From Parvularcula sp. BBD 1991-13 (GTDB lineage Bacteria > Pseudomonadota > Alphaproteobacteria > Caulobacterales > Parvularculaceae), in assembly GCA_001657385.1 (NCBI GenBank), contig LYSZ01000005.1:266956-330955 (forward strand): 64,000 bases of DNA. The letters run 5' to 3'. Shown one piece after another: positions 43,140 through 52,169 of the stretch. The notes under the pieces were generated by a model. It was not told the DNA's origin, did not search any database, and was given only the letters and a program-made list of their open reading frames with translations. Position 1 is the first letter of the stretch; each line of letters starts with the position of its first letter. The translations under genes and the position numbers were made by a program.

Positions 43140-43811
43140 ATGAAGAACGTTGTTGAGCGCGCCGATGCAGCGAGTAAGCCCGTGACGTCACTATCCGATC
43201 CTGCAAGCGGCCCGGCTGACGGCTGGGAAGACGTGGCGGACGAATTCATCGAGGCGCGCGAGCAGTCCACCATCGGCGTTGAGGTCGTCAGGCCGTGGGC
43301 GAGGGCGCTGCCGAGAGGCGCCGCGATCCTTGACCTTGGCTGCGGCGCCGGCGCGCCCATCGCCGAGGCGCTCGCCGAAGACGGTTTCTCGCTTTACGGC
43401 GTTGACGCGTCGCCCACGCTCGCCGCCCGATTTCGCCGGCGCTTGCCGCAGGCTGGCGTCGCTTGCGAGCCGGTTGAGACGTCGGCTTTCTTTGGCAGAA
43501 GCTTTGACGGCGTTGTCGCCGTCGGGCTTATGTTCCTGCTGCCGTCCGACGCGCAGCGCACGCTTGTCGGCAAGGCCGCCCGCGTTCTCAATGACGGCGG
43601 CCGCTTCCTGTTCACGGCCCCCTATCAGGTTTGCGAATGGGTGGACCCGATGACCGGGCGGGCGTGCCGTTCCCTGGGCGAGGACGCCTACCGCGCGCTT
43701 CTTGACGAAGCGGGCTTGGCGTTCGTCGGCAATTATGTGGATGAGGGCGACAATTTTTATTTCCACGCGCGAAAGCCGGGGCGCGTTTCCGTCAGCGACG
43801 ACAAGCGGTGA
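43140..43811 (+). CDS. Class I SAM-dependent methyltransferase
   Basis: 223 residues from ATG 43140. Motif I AAILDLGCGAGAPIAEALAE near residue 63, then LYGVDASPTLAA (motif Ib) and FDGVVAVGLMFLLP (motif II region). The rest is as in small-molecule methyltransferases of the UbiE/Methyltransf_11 type. Divergent from htpG and convergent to the phosphopantetheinyl transferase, so not clearly part of the NRPS cluster. Substrate unknown. Confidence 0.8.
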   Translation: MKNVVERADAASKPVTSLSDPASGPADGWEDVADEFIEAREQSTIGVEVVRPWARALPRGAAILDLGCGAGAPIAEALAEDGFSLYGVDASPTLAARFRRRLPQAGVACEPVETSAFFGRSFDGVVAVGLMFLLPSDAQRTLVGKAARVLNDGGRFLFTAPYQVCEWVDPMTGRACRSLGEDAYRALLDEAGLAFVGNYVDEGDNFYFHARKPGRVSVSDDKR

Positions 43812-43879
43812 CCCGGTTCGGGCCGGTTGGCGGTTGGAACGGTCCGGCGCCGTCATTCAGCAATGACGCGTGCAGCGTT

Positions 43880-44599
43880 TCACGGCGACCATAGCCTTTT
43901 TTCCAGCCGCCAGGCGGCGCCGTCATAAAGATAAAGTTGCGGCGGCTTGGGCGCCGGCGTCGCCGCGCATAAGCGATGCCTTCCGATCGTTGCAAAATGA
44001 AAATGGCTGCCGGCGTCCGGCCGGCCGTCGACGAATACGCGCGCGCCGGGCGCCCCGCCCCGCGCCAGGGCCAGCCGTTTCGGTTGAATGGACAGTCCGG
44101 CGCCGATCTGTTTCAGATAGGCTTCTTTCGCCGTCCAGAACGAGACCGGCTGCGCGTCGCCGTCGCGGTCGTCGGCAATCCGGCGTCGTTCATCGTCGGT
44201 GAAGACTTCGGCGAGCAGCTGCGCATCGAAATCGCGATCGACGGGTTCGGCGTCGACGCCGAGCGGCAAACCGGCCGGGCCGGCGATCAACGCAACAAAG
44301 TCGTCAGTATGGGTAAGGTTGAAGCTCGGCGGCGCGTCCCCGCCGAGATACGGCTTTTCGGCGCCGTCGCGGCGAATGTCGACGTCTTCCGGGCCGCTGC
44401 CGGTCAACGCGCCTAGAACCCCTCTCATGACAAACCGTGACAGCGCGAATTCCCGCCGGTGCCGGTCGAAGCGAAAGCGCCGGTATTTTTCGCGCTCGCT
44501 CCCGGACATCCACATGAGCGCGATGTCGATTTCGCGCTCCAGCGACTTGCCGGTCATGGATACGGCGTACACGCTGACAGCATTTGCGATGTTGTTCAT
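43880..44599 (-). CDS. Sfp-type 4'-phosphopantetheinyl transferase
   Basis: 239 residues from ATG 44599. PLGVDAEPVDRDF near residue 130 carries the Mg-binding Asp and Glu, and SFWTAKEAYLKQIGAGL near 170 is the W-x-x-K-E-A motif; PSFNLTHTDDFVAL stands for the FNxSHS region. It would activate the carrier domains of the NRPS proteins at 52150 and 59727 with coenzyme A. Its position as the first gene of the NRPS side of the window, on the opposite strand, supports a role in the cluster. The frame is open 45 codons upstream, but the Sfp-like start fits the ATG chosen. Confidence 0.92.
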   Translation of the reverse strand: MNNIANAVSVYAVSMTGKSLEREIDIALMWMSGSEREKYRRFRFDRHRREFALSRFVMRGVLGALTGSGPEDVDIRRDGAEKPYLGGDAPPSFNLTHTDDFVALIAGPAGLPLGVDAEPVDRDFDAQLLAEVFTDDERRRIADDRDGDAQPVSFWTAKEAYLKQIGAGLSIQPKRLALARGGAPGARVFVDGRPDAGSHFHFATIGRHRLCAATPAPKPPQLYLYDGAAWRLEKRLWSP

Positions 44600-44866
44600 G
44601 GCCTTTCCGCCTGTGCGCCTTTGACTCGTGATCCGCCGCCGCGCGGACACTTTCATTTCTGCCGCGGCCGTGGCGCCGGAGCGCATCGTAGCGGCCACGC
44701 CGCCGCCGCCACACAGCCGCCGCCTATCTCGCAATTGTTATCCCTCGCGGCATTGCCCCTCTCGATCATCCAATCAATGAATGACGTATGCACACTATAC
44801 GCTGACTATTTCCATGTCGGGAGCGCCAAGAGCGCTTTTCTTTTACTAAAGAAGGGAGAGAATAAA

Positions 44867-46234
44867 ATGTTCAGTAACATGCTCTGCAGAATTCGCCTGG
44901 GCGCGCTGGCCGCGATGTTGGCGCTGGCCCTTCCCGCCGTCGCGGGCGCCGAAACCGGCGAGGATGCGGCCGGACGAGACGCGGACAGCGCATCGGACCC
45001 GGACGCCCTGTTCACCGGCAAGTTCAAACGCGCGCGGCCCGGTCTTAATCTGAAGGCCCGCCGCGAGATCCGGCGCTCCGGGATGACCCGATATCTGCGC
45101 CCCCGCTTTCGCCCGGTTTCGTCGGAGCCCTTCGCCGGGGACTGGGTGAAGCACACTTTTGACAGCGACGAAGGGGATGGGCCGATCTGCGTCGGCGGAT
45201 CGGATTACGCCATGTTCACGAAGGCGGGCGACCCGGACAAGCTGATCATTTTTCTCCAGGGCGGCGGCGCCTGCTGGGAGGGCTTTAACAGTTGCAATGT
45301 CACGGCGGAGGCGCAGTTCCCGCCCCCCGCCGAATTCCTGCCCGGTCTGTTGGCTGCGTCGTCGCCGGACGGCGCGACGCCCAACGAATTCAGCGACTGG
45401 TCGGTGGCGTATTTTCCCTATTGCGACGGATCAGTGTTTATCGGCGACAACGCCGTGGAAGACGATCCGACCTTCGGCGTTCGGCATCATCGCGGCCTGC
45501 GCAATCTCAGCGCCGGACTGCTGACGGCGCGAAGGGAGTTTCGACGCCCGAAAAAAATTCTCCTGACCGGGGCGAGCGGCGGCGGCGCCGGCGCATCGTT
45601 TTTCGCGCCGTTCCTGACCCGGGTGCTTTACGGCAACCGGACGGATCTCTTCGTCCTGAACGACGCCGGCCCCGTCGCCGTCGACCCTGATGCCGCGCCT
45701 GACGCCGTCGCTGCGCGCGCGGCCGACTGGCGATTCGATCAGTATTACCCGGAAAGCTGCGTGACGGCGGCGCTTTGCGATGCGTTCGGTCAACAAACGG
45801 GCCTGATCCAATGGCGCCTGGACAATGACGCCACCATCAAGGAGGCGTTTTACAGCACCGACGGGGATTTCATCAATATCGGTTTCCTGAGCGTGAATGT
45901 ACCGGGGTTTCCGCCCTTCGCCGACATTTCCCAGTTCGGCTATCGCGAAATCCTTGAAGCCGGACACGATCCGGTGAATGCGGCGCATCCGGACCGTTAC
46001 CGCCGGTTCGTCGTCAGCGGCGCCAATCCAGCCTGCAACCGTTTCGCCGTTTATACGCACACCATCCTGTTGAGCCCGGACCTCGCGGAGTTCGGCTGTC
46101 CGGAGGTCGACCTTTATTACGACCTTGAAGCTCAGGGCGTGGCCTTTCGCGACTGGGTCGGGGATTTCGTGAATGAGCGAGACGGGTGGGCGGATATTGT
46201 CGAACCTTTTTCGCCGGGTCCGCCATTGCCTTGA
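44867..46234 (+). CDS. Secreted pectinacetylesterase-family hydrolase
   Basis: 455 residues with signal peptide (GALAAMLALALPAVAGA). IFLQGGGACWEGFNSC near residue 130, AYFPYCDGSVFIGDNA near 185, and ILLTGASGGGAGASFF near 232 are the three signature blocks of the pectinacetylesterase/notum family; the nucleophile would be Ser in GASGGG. ATG 44867 has a GAAGGGAGAG site. It likely deacylates an extracellular or periplasmic substrate. It lies divergent from the phosphopantetheinyl transferase, 320 bp before the CmlA-like gene, and whether it belongs to the cluster is open. Confidence 0.8.
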   Translation: MFSNMLCRIRLGALAAMLALALPAVAGAETGEDAAGRDADSASDPDALFTGKFKRARPGLNLKARREIRRSGMTRYLRPRFRPVSSEPFAGDWVKHTFDSDEGDGPICVGGSDYAMFTKAGDPDKLIIFLQGGGACWEGFNSCNVTAEAQFPPPAEFLPGLLAASSPDGATPNEFSDWSVAYFPYCDGSVFIGDNAVEDDPTFGVRHHRGLRNLSAGLLTARREFRRPKKILLTGASGGGAGASFFAPFLTRVLYGNRTDLFVLNDAGPVAVDPDAAPDAVAARAADWRFDQYYPESCVTAALCDAFGQQTGLIQWRLDNDATIKEAFYSTDGDFINIGFLSVNVPGFPPFADISQFGYREILEAGHDPVNAAHPDRYRRFVVSGANPACNRFAVYTHTILLSPDLAEFGCPEVDLYYDLEAQGVAFRDWVGDFVNERDGWADIVEPFSPGPPLP

Positions 46235-46555
46235 TCGAGTAGGGCGGCGGCGGACGGGCGGCCTTGCAAAGGCGCGCGTCCGCCGCATGGGCGTGAAACT
46301 TTAAAATTCAGTCAGTATTCGTTGGAAAATCGATTCCGCGAGGTCTCGCCTTCGCCATTGTTTCAGTGAAGGATATGAAATCATCAGCATAGTTTCATGT
46401 TCACGTCACAAAGCGCAATTGCGTTTGCGGGACATGAGTTTTAGATTATCGTCGCGACCATGACGGCGCCCGGTTTTTCTTGCGGCGCTCCTGCGCCATC
46501 CCGTGGTCGCGGCATCAGGAAAATTCGTGAACGGTTGACCAGCGAACGGGAAGAT
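46235..46555. other. 321-bp gap with hairpin and palindrome
   Basis: A 10-bp perfect stem, GCGGCGGACG (46247-46256) with CGTCCGCCGC (46277-46286), follows the esterase gene and may terminate its transcript, although no T-tract follows. A perfect 10-bp palindrome CGCAATTGCG (46415-46424) lies about 130 bp before the CmlA-like gene and could be an operator. AT-rich stretches at 46298-46330 could hold a promoter for the NRPS operon. No gene seen. Confidence 0.4.
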
Positions 46556-48151
46556 ATGGAACCGGAAAACGTATTCGTCAGACCGAACCTCGTCGTCGAA
46601 CCGCTGTTCAATCGGTGGTATGCTTGGCCTTACCTGATTTCGCCCGTGAGTTCGGCGCTTTATGTCGCCAATCATCACCTGAAGATCATGCAGTCTTTCA
46701 CGTCCGCGCCGCAGGTGCATGTAAAAGCGCTGCAGGACCGCAAGCTGATCGGCGGCCCGTTCATCGACTACCCGGCCTCGCGCGCGAAAGAGGTTCGCGC
46801 CTTGATGGACGAGACTGTCAAAGACAATGCGCAGGCCCTGGCTTTCGCCAAGGCCGTGCGGGCTTATCATGACTTGCTCATGCAAAAGGCGGACGGACAT
46901 TCGCTCGAACCGCTTTACAGCGAGGCGCCCGACCCGCTGCGCGGTTATGTCGAACTGGTTTACGACATGAATCACGCGCCTTCCATACGTTTTATCGAGG
47001 GGCTTTTGTATCAGAGCCCGCTGTTCGACGAGGACCGCCAGAGCGTGTCGATGTTTCTGACAGAAAGCGACGGGCGCCCGTTTGCGTTCAGCACTCCGAG
47101 GTTGGCCTCCGACGCGGCGGTGGACCTGCCGATCCGGTTTAACGATCCCGCGCTCGACGACTTGTTCCGTATGAAGTACGAGCCCGGAAATTATGAACGC
47201 ATCAAGGAGCTGCTGAAGATTGACGCCGCACAGGAGGCGTTGTTTTCGACCTTCTTCACCGCCGAGCCGACGAGGGCGGGCGGATATGACGGCGACGGCG
47301 TCCGGATCCGTTACTTCGGCCATGCCTGCCTGCTGATCGAAACGCGAGACGTCTCGGTGCTGTGCGATCCCGTGATCAGCTACGCCTATGACGACGGGCC
47401 GCCCCGGTTCACCTATGAGGACCTGCCGGAAAAACTCGATTACGTGCTGATCACGCACAACCACCAGGATCACTGCGTTTTCGAGACGCTGCTGCAACTG
47501 CGGCATCGCATCGGGACGATCCTGACGCCGAAGAGCAATCCCGGCGCGCTCGCCGATCCTTCCTTGAAGATGGCGCTGAAAAAGATCGGTTTCACGCGCG
47601 TTGAGGAGATCGACGAAATGGAGGCGGTCGAGGTCCAGGGCGGGTCCATCCTGGGCGTTCCGTTCCTCGGCGAACACGGCGATCTCAACATTCAGAGTAA
47701 GATTGCGTTCGTCGTGACCCTGAAGGGACGCACGGTCGTCATGGCGGCCGATTCCAACAATATCGAATCGAGGATATACGAGAATATCGCTTGCGCCATT
47801 CCGCCAGCGGATGTTCTTTTTATCGGTCTTGAGTGCGAAGGCGCTCCCTTGAGCTGGATATACGGTCCGATGCTGATGCGTTCCCTGCCGCGAAGCATGG
47901 ACCAATCGCGGCGGTTCGACGGTTCGGACTGCGACAAGGCTATGGAGATCGTCAGTATTCTGAATCCTGACCAGGTTTACGTTTACGCGATGGGGATGGA
48001 GCCGTGGCTCAGCTTCATGATCGCGGTCGACGCGAGCGAAGACTCCCGGCCTGTGCGGGAATCGAAAAAATTCGTCGACCTTTGTCGGGAGCGCGGGATT
48101 GAATCGGAGCGTCTCTTCTGCAAAAAGGAGATCGTCCTGCCCGCACGCTGA
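46556..48151 (+). CDS. CmlA-type diiron beta-hydroxylase (metallo-beta-lactamase fold)
   Basis: 531 residues, essentially the length I recall for CmlA (about 532). An N-terminal ~270-residue domain precedes a metallo-beta-lactamase fold with [10 protein letters not shown]: His301, His303, Asp305 and His306, then Glu373 (FLGEHGDL) and Asp399 (AADSNN). The spacing of these residues matches the diiron site of CmlA as I remember it. CmlA hydroxylates the beta-carbon of an amino acid held on an NRPS carrier domain. With MbtH and NRPS genes following, a beta-hydroxy amino acid in the product is expected. ATG 46556 has a GAACGGGAAG site. A hydrolytic enzyme is the alternative. Confidence 0.8.
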   Translation: MEPENVFVRPNLVVEPLFNRWYAWPYLISPVSSALYVANHHLKIMQSFTSAPQVHVKALQDRKLIGGPFIDYPASRAKEVRALMDETVKDNAQALAFAKAVRAYHDLLMQKADGHSLEPLYSEAPDPLRGYVELVYDMNHAPSIRFIEGLLYQSPLFDEDRQSVSMFLTESDGRPFAFSTPRLASDAAVDLPIRFNDPALDDLFRMKYEPGNYERIKELLKIDAAQEALFSTFFTAEPTRAGGYDGDGVRIRYFGHACLLIETRDVSVLCDPVISYAYDDGPPRFTYEDLPEKLDYVLITHNHQDHCVFETLLQLRHRIGTILTPKSNPGALADPSLKMALKKIGFTRVEEIDEMEAVEVQGGSILGVPFLGEHGDLNIQSKIAFVVTLKGRTVVMAADSNNIESRIYENIACAIPPADVLFIGLECEGAPLSWIYGPMLMRSLPRSMDQSRRFDGSDCDKAMEIVSILNPDQVYVYAMGMEPWLSFMIAVDASEDSRPVRESKKFVDLCRERGIESERLFCKKEIVLPAR

Positions 48152-48249
48152 TACGCCGTGCGGGCGCACGGTCAAAACGTCTACTCCATCACGTCTACTC
48201 CATCAACGACGTTCTCTTTGTCGACCAGCGCATCACGCCAGGAGGAAAC

Positions 48250-48471
48250 ATGACGAACGACGACAGCGAAGATCTCACCACCTACAAGGTAGTCATCAAT
48301 CACGAGGAACAATATTCGATCTGGCCCGCGGACCGGGAAAACGCGCTGGGCTGGAATGACGCCGGCAAGACCGGCTCCAAGGCTGAATGCCTCGCCTATA
48401 TCGAGGAGGTGTGGACGGACATGCGTCCGCTCAGCCTGCGCAAGAAAATGGAAGAGACGGCGGCGAGCTAG
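48250..48471 (+). CDS. MbtH-like protein
   Basis: 73 residues with the full MbtH signature: [50 protein letters not shown]. These proteins bind NRPS adenylation domains and help them fold and work. Strong ribosome site (CAGGAGG). Of special interest here because one adenylation domain of the cluster is split over two polypeptides. Confidence 0.96.
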   Translation: MTNDDSEDLTTYKVVINHEEQYSIWPADRENALGWNDAGKTGSKAECLAYIEEVWTDMRPLSLRKKMEETAAS

Positions 48472-48529
48472 CGCTCGCCGTTCTTCCCTGCGCGCCATTG
48501 AAGACTGTGAGGGGCATGCGGCATCGCCT

Positions 48530-49315
48530 ATGCGCATCTTCGCTATATCCGATTTGCATACGGATTTTATTGAGAATCGAAACCGGCTGCAGCAGCTATC
48601 GTCGCTGGATTACCAGGGCGATGCGCTGCTCGTTGCTGGCGACATCGCCGACGACATGCGGGTTATCAGCTGGACGCTGAAGGAATTGCGCTCGCGCTTC
48701 AGTCAGGTGTTCTATGTCCCAGGCAATCATGAATTATGGGTCCGCAACGGAGACTGTGATTCAATCGAGAAATTCCGCCGGGTGCTCGGTCTGTGCGAGG
48801 AGCTGGGCGTTCAAACGCAGCCGGGCCGGGCCGGACGCTACTGGGTCGTTCCGCTGTTCTCGTGGTACACAGCCGATTACGACGAGAAAAAGGAGGCGGA
48901 TGCATCGTCGCTGGAAGGGTGGGCGGATTTCTATTTCTGTAAATGGCCGTTCCGTATGGGGTCGGTTTCGGATTACTTTCTGAGGCTGAACGAACCCAGG
49001 ATCAGGCGCTATGACGGGCCGGTGCTGACGCTGTCGCACTTCCTTCCAAGGCGGGAGCTTCTTCCTGCGGTGGAAAAACTCAGTTTCAAGGGCTTGCCGC
49101 TGGTAGCGGGCGCGCCGGGTCTCGACCGCCAGATCAGGGCGCTGAACGGCGCCGCCCATGTCTTCGGGCACAGCCACATCGCGTTCGACCGCGTCATCGA
49201 GGGCGTCAGATACGTTCACCATCCTTTCCATTACCCGCGGCACGCGGACAAGGTGAAAACTCCGTTAAAGGAGGTTTCGCGGTGCGTCGACAAGGAAGAG
49301 GGACGGGTGGCGTGA
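48530..49315 (+). CDS. Calcineurin-type metallophosphoesterase
   Basis: 261 residues. IFAISDLHTDF (first metal pair), LLVAGDIADDM (bridging Asp), VPGNHELWV (metal Asn-His), SHFLP and FGHSHIAFD (last His residues) form a complete dimetal site. ATG 48530; GTG of the thioesterase overlaps its stop. Family members hydrolyse phosphoesters. In a peptide cluster it could remove a phosphate used for self-protection, but this is inference. It is less like the 17529 copy than a simple duplication would give, and has the normal GNH motif. Confidence 0.82.
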   Translation: MRIFAISDLHTDFIENRNRLQQLSSLDYQGDALLVAGDIADDMRVISWTLKELRSRFSQVFYVPGNHELWVRNGDCDSIEKFRRVLGLCEELGVQTQPGRAGRYWVVPLFSWYTADYDEKKEADASSLEGWADFYFCKWPFRMGSVSDYFLRLNEPRIRRYDGPVLTLSHFLPRRELLPAVEKLSFKGLPLVAGAPGLDRQIRALNGAAHVFGHSHIAFDRVIEGVRYVHHPFHYPRHADKVKTPLKEVSRCVDKEEGRVA

Positions 49316-50076
49316 CGCGCGGGCGACCGAGCAAATGGGTGCTGTTTCCGCGGCCCAACCCGGCGGCGGCGCTGCGCCTGTTCTGCTTTCATCATGCGGG
49401 GGGCAGCGGGCAGCATTTTTACGGCTGGCCGGCGCATCTGCCGTCGACTGTCGAACTGGGCGTCATTCAGTTGCCCGGGCGCGGCGCCAGGCTGGGCGAG
49501 CCGCATATGAAACGGCTCTTGCCGCTGAGCCGGGTCCTGTCGCAGGAATTGTCGGAATATCTGGACAGGCCGTTTTCCTTCTTCGGTCACAGCATGGGCG
49601 CGGTGCTCTGTTTCGAAACCGCGCGTTGCCTGCGCCGGGAAACCCTGCCTCAGCCGGCGCATTTGTTCCTGTCGGCGACCGAGGCGCCGCACCGGCGGGT
49701 AAGGGACGAGCCGGTTTCCGGTCTGCCGAAAGAGGCGTTCGTGGAAAAGCTCCGCGAATATGACGGCGTCCCCGAAGAGGCGCTGCAAAATGACGAGCTG
49801 CTGTCGTTGATGCTGCCGACGGTTCGGGCGGACTTCGAGCTTTACGAAACGTACACATATCATCCGGACTGCCCGCTGGATTGTTCGATGACGGTTTGCG
49901 GCGGGCTTGGCGACCCCCGTGTCGACAAGGAGCGGCTGGCGGCGTGGCGCGACATGACCGAAGGCGACTGCGCGCTGAGAATGTTCCCGGGCGGACATTT
50001 TTTTATCGACAGTCAGCAGGGCGCATTCCTAAGAATATTGTCAGAAGAATTGCTTCAATTGCGCTTGAAAAGTTGA
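49312..50076 (+). CDS. Type II thioesterase
   Basis: 254 residues from GTG 49312, overlapping the previous stop (GTGA). LRLFCFHHAGGSGQHFYGW, LPGRGARLGEPHM, the nucleophile motif FFGHSMGAVLCFE near residue 100 and a C-terminal FPGGHFFID with the catalytic His are the type II thioesterase signature. It clears wrongly charged or stalled carrier domains during NRPS assembly. Confidence 0.92.
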   Translation: MTRGRPSKWVLFPRPNPAAALRLFCFHHAGGSGQHFYGWPAHLPSTVELGVIQLPGRGARLGEPHMKRLLPLSRVLSQELSEYLDRPFSFFGHSMGAVLCFETARCLRRETLPQPAHLFLSATEAPHRRVRDEPVSGLPKEAFVEKLREYDGVPEEALQNDELLSLMLPTVRADFELYETYTYHPDCPLDCSMTVCGGLGDPRVDKERLAAWRDMTEGDCALRMFPGGHFFIDSQQGAFLRILSEELLQLRLKS

Positions 50077-50456
50077 ATCGATTATTACAAGGTCACGGCG
50101 CAACTCACGCTTTGAACCGTCCTGAATTGGCTTTATCGAAACCAAACGAAATGCGTTCAATATTGTAGAGTCCAATAACAAAAGTTCGATCTTCCACTTC
50201 ACTCACTGGCCGTTCCAAGGCCGCTCAAAGACCGCTCGAAGGTTGGTGGAAGATCGATGATTATCGCCTTTCCGCGGGCTTATCCCGCATCCCGCCGCGG
50301 GCGTCGCAAGCCGCGCCGATACTGAATTTGCAGTTTGATCGCAAGTGTTGCGGTCATCAGCGTTTCCAACGTGATCGATCGGTGCGTTCCTGACAGATCG
50401 GGGACAGCGCACCGAATTCCGGATGCGACCGCAAGCTAGGGAAGGATTCTTTCGTC
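50077..50456. other. 380-bp gap with nested repeats before the exporter
   Basis: Interrupts the otherwise tight NRPS operon. It holds the nested repeat block listed next and a small hairpin GCGGG-CTTAT-CCCGC near 50273-50289. The end carries GGGAAGGATTC, the ribosome site for the exporter. AT-rich DNA at 50077-50185 could hold a promoter, but I cannot fix one. No gene seen. Confidence 0.4.
50187..50256. repeat. Three 11-bp tandem repeats inside an 11-bp inverted repeat
   Basis: A perfect inverted repeat, CGATCTTCCAC (50187-50197) and GTGGAAGATCG (50246-50256), encloses three contiguous imperfect 11-bp units: GCCGTTCCAAG (50209-50219), GCCGCTCAAAG (50220-50230) and ACCGCTCGAAG (50231-50241). 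The unit length of about one helical turn suits cooperative protein binding; the outer arms could instead form a long-stem RNA structure. It lies 200 bp before the exporter gene in the NRPS cluster. Confidence 0.6.
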
Positions 50457-52169
50457 ATGAGAGTCATTCGGTTCGCTGCTGGAAACGCGATTCATCTGGT
50501 CGCCTTTTCGGTGGGCGCCGGCGTTGTCGCCGGGCTCGGCAGCACGGTCCTGATCGCGCTCGTCAACAGGACGCTGAGCAATCCGCAGCCGGCGACGCCC
50601 GGGCTGATCGCCCTTTATGCGGCTCTGTGCGCTCTCGTGCCGTTGACGCGGTTGGCGTCGGCGACGCTGCTCATCCGGCTTAGCCAGCGCATGACATACG
50701 ATGTGCGCATGGGTCTCAGCGGGCGCATTCTCGCCGTTCCGCTGCGCCATCTTGAAGACCTCGGCGTTCACCGGTTGCTGGCCGCGCTCACCGACGACGT
50801 GGCGGCTATTTCCAACGCCGTCGTCAACATCCCCGTCGTCTGCGTCAACATGGCCATATTGTTTGGCTGCATCGTATACGTCGGATATCTCTCCTTGCCG
50901 GTGCTGGCCGTCATGCTGGGCGCGATCGGCGTCGGCGTTGTCTGTTATCTCGCCCCGATGGCGCGCGCCAATCGCCGCTTGCGTCTGGCGCGCGAGGTGC
51001 AGAATGATTTGTTCAAGAATTTCAACGGACTCACCGGCGGCATCAAGGAGCTGAAACTGCACCAGCCGCGCGCCGACACGTTCACCGGGGACGTGCTGGA
51101 GGTCTCCGCGGAGGGCGTCCGTCACCACATGACCGCCGGCATGACGACTTATGCGGCGGCGTCGAGCCTGGGGCAGGGGCTCCTGTTCGGGTTCCTTGGG
51201 CTCCTGATTTTCAGCCTCGGGAGCGCGTTCAATCTCGGCATGGAGGTGATCGCCGGTTGCGTGCTCGTCGCGCTTTACATGATGAGCCCGCTGGAAGTCA
51301 TCGTGAACGTGCTTCCCGTGTTCAGCCGCGCGGACATCGCCCTCCAGCATATCGAGAAGCTTGGTCTGTCGCTCGCCTCGCAGCCCAGCGAGCGCATGAC
51401 GGCGGCGCCGGCGCCGGAGTGGCGAACGCTGGATCTGGACCGGGTCGAATTCCACTATCCCCCGGACGAGGGAGGGCGCGGCTTTTCCGTCGGCCCCATC
51501 AGCATGCGGCTGACGCCAGGTGAAATCGTGTTTGTGACGGGCGGCAACGGCACCGGGAAGACGACATTCGCGAAGCTGTTGACGGGCCTCTATGCGCCGG
51601 ACGCGGGAGAGATCCGTCTTGATCGGACGATCATCGACGATGAAAACCGCGTCGCCTACAGACAGAATTTTTCCGCCGTCTTTTTCGACTTTTTTCTCTT
51701 CGATCGGTTTCTCGGCATCAACGTCGCCCAGGCCGGCGACCGGATCGCCGCTTATCTTGATGAGCTGCAAATCGCGCACAAGGTCAAGGTGCGCGACGGC
51801 TCTCTGTCGACGACGGAGCTGTCCCAGGGACAGCGCAAGCGGCTGGCGTTGTTGACCGCTTATCTCGAAGACCGGCCCATTTACGTTTTCGACGAGTGGG
51901 CGGCCGATCAGGATCCTGTCTTCAAGGACGTTTTTTACCGCAAGCTCCTCCCCGAACTGAAACAAAGGGGCAAGGCCGTCGTGGTGATCAGCCATGACGA
52001 CCGCTACTTCGAAATCGCTGACCGCGTCATCGAGCTGCAGGCTGGAAAAGCGCTTGAGCCTTCCGGCGATGCGGCGGCGGAACGGCGATGGCGCGCGCCG
52101 TCCGATGAGAAGCGCGCGTCCGGGGAAATCAACCGCTCGGAGGTTCTGGATGGCCGCTACAATGTCTAA
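50457..52169 (+). CDS. Peptide-export ABC transporter of NRPS type (SyrD/PvdE-like)
   Basis: 570 residues: six membrane helices in residues ~1-290, then an ATPase with Walker A VFVTGGNGTGKTTFAKLL near 365, signature TTELSQGQRKRLALLTAY near 455, Walker B DRPIYVFDEWAADQDP and H-loop VVISHDDRYF. ELSQGQ with DEWAADQDP is typical of the cyclic-peptide exporter family that moves finished siderophores and lipopeptides over the inner membrane. The NRPS start codon overlaps its stop. Confidence 0.93.
   Translation: MRVIRFAAGNAIHLVAFSVGAGVVAGLGSTVLIALVNRTLSNPQPATPGLIALYAALCALVPLTRLASATLLIRLSQRMTYDVRMGLSGRILAVPLRHLEDLGVHRLLAALTDDVAAISNAVVNIPVVCVNMAILFGCIVYVGYLSLPVLAVMLGAIGVGVVCYLAPMARANRRLRLAREVQNDLFKNFNGLTGGIKELKLHQPRADTFTGDVLEVSAEGVRHHMTAGMTTYAAASSLGQGLLFGFLGLLIFSLGSAFNLGMEVIAGCVLVALYMMSPLEVIVNVLPVFSRADIALQHIEKLGLSLASQPSERMTAAPAPEWRTLDLDRVEFHYPPDEGGRGFSVGPISMRLTPGEIVFVTGGNGTGKTTFAKLLTGLYAPDAGEIRLDRTIIDDENRVAYRQNFSAVFFDFFLFDRFLGINVAQAGDRIAAYLDELQIAHKVKVRDGSLSTTELSQGQRKRLALLTAYLEDRPIYVFDEWAADQDPVFKDVFYRKLLPELKQRGKAVVVISHDDRYFEIADRVIELQAGKALEPSGDAAAERRWRAPSDEKRASGEINRSEVLDGRYNV

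Noticed and set aside
46406..48175. 589-codon minus-strand ORF
   Set aside because: Complete antisense shadow of the CmlA-like gene, Arg/Val-rich with no motif; a GC-rich codon-bias artefact.
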